Of a stretch of DNA of 64,000 nucleotides, positions 60,325 to 64,000 are shown one piece after another (within the stretch, counting starts at the first letter, position 1; each line of letters opens with the position of its first letter). Source of the stretch: Ensifer aridi (GTDB lineage Bacteria; Pseudomonadota; Alphaproteobacteria; Rhizobiales; Rhizobiaceae); the NCBI RefSeq assembly GCF_002078505.1, contig NZ_LUAV01000004.1:326567-390566 (forward strand), written 5' to 3'. Position numbers and translations under genes: made by a program. Under the pieces are notes generated by a model that searched no databases, was not told the origin of the DNA, and was given only the letters and a program-made list of their open reading frames with translations.

Positions 60325-62328
60325 CTAACCGATCTTGCCGCCGCCCTGCTTGGTGACGGCGACGACCGCCGGGCGTACCGGCATGTCGTCGCGGAAGTCC
60401 GGCCAGCGCGTCGCCGGCTTTTCATAGGTGGCGAGGCCGGCGTCGCCCGGATGCTGGACGGCGAGGAAGAAGGTGTCGCTCGTGGGGTTGAAGGTCGGAC
60501 CGCACATTTCGGCGCCGACCGGCACCCGGAAGAACAGCTTCGAGGTACCGCGGGCTTCCCCTTCCGTCTCGACCGCCCAGACGCCGTCGGTGCGGCCGGT
60601 CTCCTTTTCGCTGTTGCCGTCCGTCGAAACCCAGAGGCGGCCGTCTGAGTCGATGGCGCAATTGTCCGGCATGCCGAACCAGCCGTTCTTCGTCGTTGCG
60701 GTCGAGAAGGAAGCACCAACATCGGCAACGCTCGGATCGCCGCACTTCAGGAGGACATCCCAGCGAGACTTCGTCGAGGCGAAATCGCCGTCGGTTTCCG
60801 AGATCTCTATGATATGGCCAAAGGCGTTCTTGGCGCGCGGATTGGCAGCGTCGATCTCGTCTTCCTTGCGCTTCGTGTTGTTGGTCAGCATCACGTAGAC
60901 CTTGCCGGTCTTCGGATTGGGCTGAACGTCTTCCGGCCGGTCCATCTTGGTCGCGCCGAGCGCGTCGGCGGCAAGGCGGGTGTTGATCAGCACGTCGGCC
61001 TGCGACGCAAAGCCGTTTTCGGCCGTGAGCGGGCCTTCGCCATGGACGATCGGCATCCAGGTGACCGTGCCGTCCTCGTCGAATTTCGCCACGTAGAGCG
61101 TGCCTTCGTCGAAGAGATCCATGTTCGCCGCGCGGTCGTTCGGATTGTAGATGCCTTTCGTCACGAACTTGTAGACATAGTCGTAGCGCTCGTCGTCGCC
61201 GCTATAGAGGACGACCCGGCCGTCCTTGTTGACGATCGACTCGCAGCCCTCGTGCTTGAAGCGTCCGACCGCGGTGCGCTTCTTCGGCACGGAAGTGGGG
61301 TCGAGCGGATCGACCTCGACGACCCAGCCGAAGCGGTTGGCCTCGTTCGGCTCCTTGGATACGTCAAACCGGTCGTAGAATTTCGACCATTCGTACTGGC
61401 CGCCCGGTGCGCCGAGGCGCTTCAACTGCTTGAATTCCGGATGATCTTCGGCGAGCTCGCCGCCGAAATAGCCGTTGAAGTTTTCCTCGGCCATCATGTA
61501 CGTGCCCCAGGCGGTGACGCCGCCGGCGCAGTTGTTGATGGTGCCGAAGACCTTCTTGCCGGTCGGATCGGCCGAGGTCTTCACGCGGTCATGGCCGGCG
61601 ACAGGGCCGGAAAGCTGCATTTCGGTGTTGACCGTGATGCGGCGGTTGTACTTGCCGTCGAGGACCGGCTGCCATTTGCCGTCGACCTTGCGGATCTCGA
61701 CGACGGTGCCGCCATGGGCGGCCATTTCGATGTCGACCAGTTCCTTCGTGTAGTCGCCGAGCACAACCTTGTCCTGCTCCTTGCCGTCCTCCGTCACCTT
61801 CTCGACGCGAGCGAAGTTCGGGAACATGATCTCGGCGTTGGTGTATTCGTGGTTGACGACGAGGAGGCCGTGGTCGGGATTGCCGTCGAGCGGGATGAAG
61901 CCGACATAGTCGTTGTTGTAGCCGAACTGGCGGTTCTGGGCTTCCGCCGTCTGCTTGAGTGGATCGAATTGCGGGCTGTCGGCGAAGATCTTGTCGCCCC
62001 AGCGGAACAGGATGTCGGCGTCGTAGCCTTCGGCGACATGGTGCGTCTCGTCGACGCCGGCCTCGACTTCCTTGAAGTCAAACCGCGAAGCGGCCTCGCT
62101 GGCCCGCGCTTCGTCGGCCGACAGCAGGGCGAGCGGGCTGACGGTGGTCGAGATGGCGGCAACCGCGAGCGAACCGCTGATGAACGAGCGGCGCGAGAAG
62201 CGGCGGTTGATGATGTCGCCCATCGTCGGATTGGTGGAACAGTTCTGGCCGATGTCTTCCCGAGCTTCGCGCTCCTCTGTCAGCGTCTGGAATTCGGTCT
62301 CTTCTGTCAGGCCGAGATGCTTGTCCAT
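60325..62328 (-). CDS. phoX: PhoX-type alkaline phosphatase
   Basis: A 667-aa periplasmic phosphatase of the PhoX/DUF839 family, exported by Tat: NRRFSRRSFISGSLAVAAISTTV is the twin-arginine signal preceded by a long n-region (about 40 residues). Family blocks VVNHEYTNAEIMFP, NCAGGVTAWGTYMMAEENFNGYF, WVSTDGNSEKETGRTDGVWA and AEMCGPTFNPTSDTFFLAVQHPGD are visible. Calcium and iron are cofactors in the family. ATG 62328 has GGAGA upstream; an internal ATG (residue 36, 62223) could also serve. A Pho box lies 79 bases upstream. Confidence 0.92.
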   Translation of the reverse strand: MDKHLGLTEETEFQTLTEEREAREDIGQNCSTNPTMGDIINRRFSRRSFISGSLAVAAISTTVSPLALLSADEARASEAASRFDFKEVEAGVDETHHVAEGYDADILFRWGDKIFADSPQFDPLKQTAEAQNRQFGYNNDYVGFIPLDGNPDHGLLVVNHEYTNAEIMFPNFARVEKVTEDGKEQDKVVLGDYTKELVDIEMAAHGGTVVEIRKVDGKWQPVLDGKYNRRITVNTEMQLSGPVAGHDRVKTSADPTGKKVFGTINNCAGGVTAWGTYMMAEENFNGYFGGELAEDHPEFKQLKRLGAPGGQYEWSKFYDRFDVSKEPNEANRFGWVVEVDPLDPTSVPKKRTAVGRFKHEGCESIVNKDGRVVLYSGDDERYDYVYKFVTKGIYNPNDRAANMDLFDEGTLYVAKFDEDGTVTWMPIVHGEGPLTAENGFASQADVLINTRLAADALGATKMDRPEDVQPNPKTGKVYVMLTNNTKRKEDEIDAANPRAKNAFGHIIEISETDGDFASTKSRWDVLLKCGDPSVADVGASFSTATTKNGWFGMPDNCAIDSDGRLWVSTDGNSEKETGRTDGVWAVETEGEARGTSKLFFRVPVGAEMCGPTFNPTSDTFFLAVQHPGDAGLATYEKPATRWPDFRDDMPVRPAVVAVTKQGGGKIG

Positions 62329-62406
62329 GCTCTGGTTCTCCTCGTTTAGCGATCGAAGCCGCCGCGTCGATGCGCGGCGCCCGTTCGTCGCTCTAGCAGC
62401 AAGCTC

Positions 62407-62424
62407 ATGACAGTTCTGCGACAG
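62407..62424 (-). promoter_or_regulatory. Pho box upstream of phoX
   Basis: Minus strand CTGTCGC-AGAA-CTGTCAT: two seven-base direct repeats separated by four bases, the PhoB binding arrangement. It lies 79 bp upstream of the phoX ATG, oriented toward it. Confidence 0.8.
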
Positions 62425-62518
62425 TTCAATGAAGAGATTGCGGCACCCGGCCGGCAAGCGATTTGCGGCTGTGGGAGGGACGCGCCGGTGCGCGCAAGGG
62501 CACGAATGTCTCGTGCAG

Positions 62519-62565
62519 TATTTTCCGCGCCCGTTTCGCGCTAACGTCGTCCGAATCGATCGCAA
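62519..62565 (+). repeat. Remnant of the 'CGCGCTAAC' mosaic repeat
   Basis: TTTTCCGCGCCCGTTTCGCGC then TAACGTCGTCCGAATCGATCG resembles the central portion of the element at 33613-33727 (TTTTCCGCCCGCATTCCGCGC, TAACC..AGAATCGATC). Its end palindromes are lost. Confidence 0.5.
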
Positions 62566-62590
62566 ACTGGTTGCGATGCTGGGGGAATCG

Positions 62591-64000
62591 ATGCTTGAGG
62601 TCATTGCCCTTCTTGCCTTTGTAATGGCGCTCACCGCCTTTCTCCGTGGCCGGAACACCGCTGAACGGCTGGATGCGGAGATCGAGGCCCTGAAGGCCGA
62701 GATTGCTCGGCTCGCTGAGCAAAGGGTGGCAGAGCCAGCACCGGACCTTGCATCGGCTGGACCGGAGGGGCGCACACCGGAGGAAGAGCCGGCCGAGGGG
62801 CCGTGGTCGCAGGCACGGCAGGATGCTCGGATTTTTAGCGACGAGGCGCCGGATCGGGAGGGGCTCGAGCAGGCCGCGCGCGAAATGCCTGCTGTCCCGT
62901 CAGCAAGCGGCCAGCCCAGGGTGGATCGGACCGAGAGTCTTGAAAGCCGTATCGGCGGGCGCTGGCCGGTCTGGGTCGGCGGGCTAGCGCTCGCGCTCGG
63001 CGGCTATTTCCTCGTGCAATATTCGATTGATGCGGGCCTCCTGAGCCCGGCCGTGCGCCTGACGCTTGCCGCGGGCTTCGGCCTCCTGCTCGGCGTCGCC
63101 GGCGAGGTGATCCGGCGCCGCGCCATGCCGACGAGCGCCGACCGGTTCCGCAATGCAATGATCCCGGGCGTGCTGACCGCGGCCGGCGCCGTCACGCTCT
63201 TTGGCGTCGTCTATGCGGCCCATGGCATCTACGGTTTTGTCGGCACCGGTGCCGCCTTCGTCCTCCTGGCGCTGATTTCGCTGGCGACCGTCGGTCTCTC
63301 GCTGCTGCATGGACAGGCGCTCGCCGGACTCGGCCTTTTGGCGTCGCTTCTGACGCCGCTTTTCGTGTCGAGCGCGGAACCGAGTCCCTGGGTGCTGTTC
63401 GGCTTCCTCTCGATCGCCTGGCTGGCGACGCTCGCCGCATCGCGTTTTCGCCGTTGGACGGTGGTCCCGACACTCGCCAATGCCGGCCTCGGCCTCTGGG
63501 GACTTGCTTACGTCGCCTTGGCCACGCCTTTCGAAGCGCCGCCGGTCGCTTTTGCGCTCCTGGTGATGATTGCCGGCGTCGGCCTCGTTTGGCCGAGCGG
63601 TGTGGAGCGGCCAGCGGCGGCATCGGACGTAGGCGCGCCGGACGCGGCGGCGCCGGAGGGAGCGTGGGAAGGGCTCTTCAAGCCGCCTTATACGGCGATC
63701 TCCCTATCTGCTGCGATTGTCGCCACTCTTCTCGCCCTTCTGTTCATCAGCCCGGCGGTTGACGCCGCGCATTTTCCCGTAAGCGAGTTCGTGGTCGTGA
63801 TCGCGTTCCTTGCCGCGGCAGGTGCCTTGCGGGCAACGGCCGTCTATGCGGCACTGCTCGCCACCCTCGGCGCCATCGCCGGCACTTGGAGCCTGACGGC
63901 GCTCAGCAACGTTCTGGCCTATCTCGACCCGTCCTTCGCGGCGCCATCGCCCGAGATCGTCGTTCCCGGCCGCACCGCCATGCTGACGGCGATGACATTG
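62591..64000 (+). CDS. DUF2339 multi-pass membrane protein (5' part)
   Basis: ATG 62591 with GGGGGA upstream; reading is open to the window end (470 codons). An N-terminal helix (LEVIALLAFVMALTAFLRG) precedes a coiled-coil-like segment (ERLDAEIEALKAEIARLAEQ) and a disordered charged linker. From about residue 118 (SRIGGRWPVWVGGLALALGGYFLVQYSI) many membrane helices follow, the DUF2339 pattern. The C-terminal part is outside the window. Function unknown. Confidence 0.85.
   Translation, partial: MLEVIALLAFVMALTAFLRGRNTAERLDAEIEALKAEIARLAEQRVAEPAPDLASAGPEGRTPEEEPAEGPWSQARQDARIFSDEAPDREGLEQAAREMPAVPSASGQPRVDRTESLESRIGGRWPVWVGGLALALGGYFLVQYSIDAGLLSPAVRLTLAAGFGLLLGVAGEVIRRRAMPTSADRFRNAMIPGVLTAAGAVTLFGVVYAAHGIYGFVGTGAAFVLLALISLATVGLSLLHGQALAGLGLLASLLTPLFVSSAEPSPWVLFGFLSIAWLATLAASRFRRWTVVPTLANAGLGLWGLAYVALATPFEAPPVAFALLVMIAGVGLVWPSGVERPAAASDVGAPDAAAPEGAWEGLFKPPYTAISLSAAIVATLLALLFISPAVDAAHFPVSEFVVVIAFLAAAGALRATAVYAALLATLGAIAGTWSLTALSNVLAYLDPSFAAPSPEIVVPGRTAMLTAMTL

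Noticed and set aside
60814..62349. A 511-codon plus-strand frame opposite phoX
   Set aside because: Antisense shadow of phoX; its hydrophobic look is a translation artefact.
1..64000. CRISPR array or transposase
   Set aside because: No evenly spaced direct repeats, no Cas genes and no transposase motifs were seen.

Overview
The window is high-GC alphaproteobacterial chromosome, most likely Sinorhizobium/Ensifer of the S. meliloti/S. medicae group. The reasons are gene content and order (a CbrA-like kinase next to pepN; ropA porin, SLT transglycosylase, dapA-smpB, rpoZ-rel, acpS-lepB-rnc-era; an arsR/aqpS/arsC/arsH operon; rkpK-lpsL; recO; phoX) and repeated rhizobial intergenic mosaic elements between the genes. 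There is no rRNA operon, CRISPR array, prophage, transposase or symbiosis gene. One tRNA is present, tRNA-Ser(GCU).

Region by region. 0.1-16 kb: CbrA-like histidine kinase, aminopeptidase N, a DMT exporter, two tiny genes, an odd uracil-DNA-glycosylase-like protein, a YegD-type Hsp70, ETF-ubiquinone oxidoreductase behind a LiuR-like operator, a quaternary-amine ABC binding protein and permease without an adjacent ATPase, and a divergent reductase/HxlR pair. 16-26.3 kb: envelope and lipid genes (lipid kinase, GT39 and GT2 glycosyltransferases, a flippase-like membrane protein), AMP nucleosidase, small membrane proteins, a GST, and a convergent pair of unusual glycosyltransferase-like genes. 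26.3-35.9 kb: small secreted proteins, a HisC-like aminotransferase, a PilZ protein, tRNA-Ser with a candidate antisense-strand small RNA, the major porin, a BA14K protein, a hydrolase and a lytic transglycosylase. 36-45.8 kb: core housekeeping genes dapA-smpB, a NYN-domain protein, rpoZ, the bifunctional (p)ppGpp enzyme, and a DUF2062-acpS-lepB-rnc-era operon. 45.8-48.7 kb: a tightly overlapping arsenic operon with two unrelated arsenate reductases and an aquaglyceroporin. 48.7-64 kb: GDPD, cyclopropane fatty acid synthase, Tex, rkpK and lpsL (UDP-glucose to UDP-GlcA to UDP-GalA), an ArsR-regulated SRPBCC/VOC pair, L,D-transpeptidase, recO, a Pho-box-preceded phoX, and the start of a DUF2339 membrane protein cut by the window end.

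Links between the genes: sugar-nucleotide genes (rkpK, lpsL) could supply galacturonate to the dolichol-phosphate-sugar-synthase-like GT2 and the GT39. ETF-QO is the quinone link of acyl-CoA dehydrogenation and has a branched-chain-catabolism-type operator. RpoZ and Rel are neighbours separated by a strong terminator. The most interesting non-coding signals are three families of mosaic repeats that in places supply gene ends (stop codons), predicted leaderless promoters for amn and arsR, a 26-bp ArsR operator, a Pho box, LiuR-like and CtrA-like sites, and a candidate small RNA beside the tRNA. No wholly new multi-gene system was recognised.
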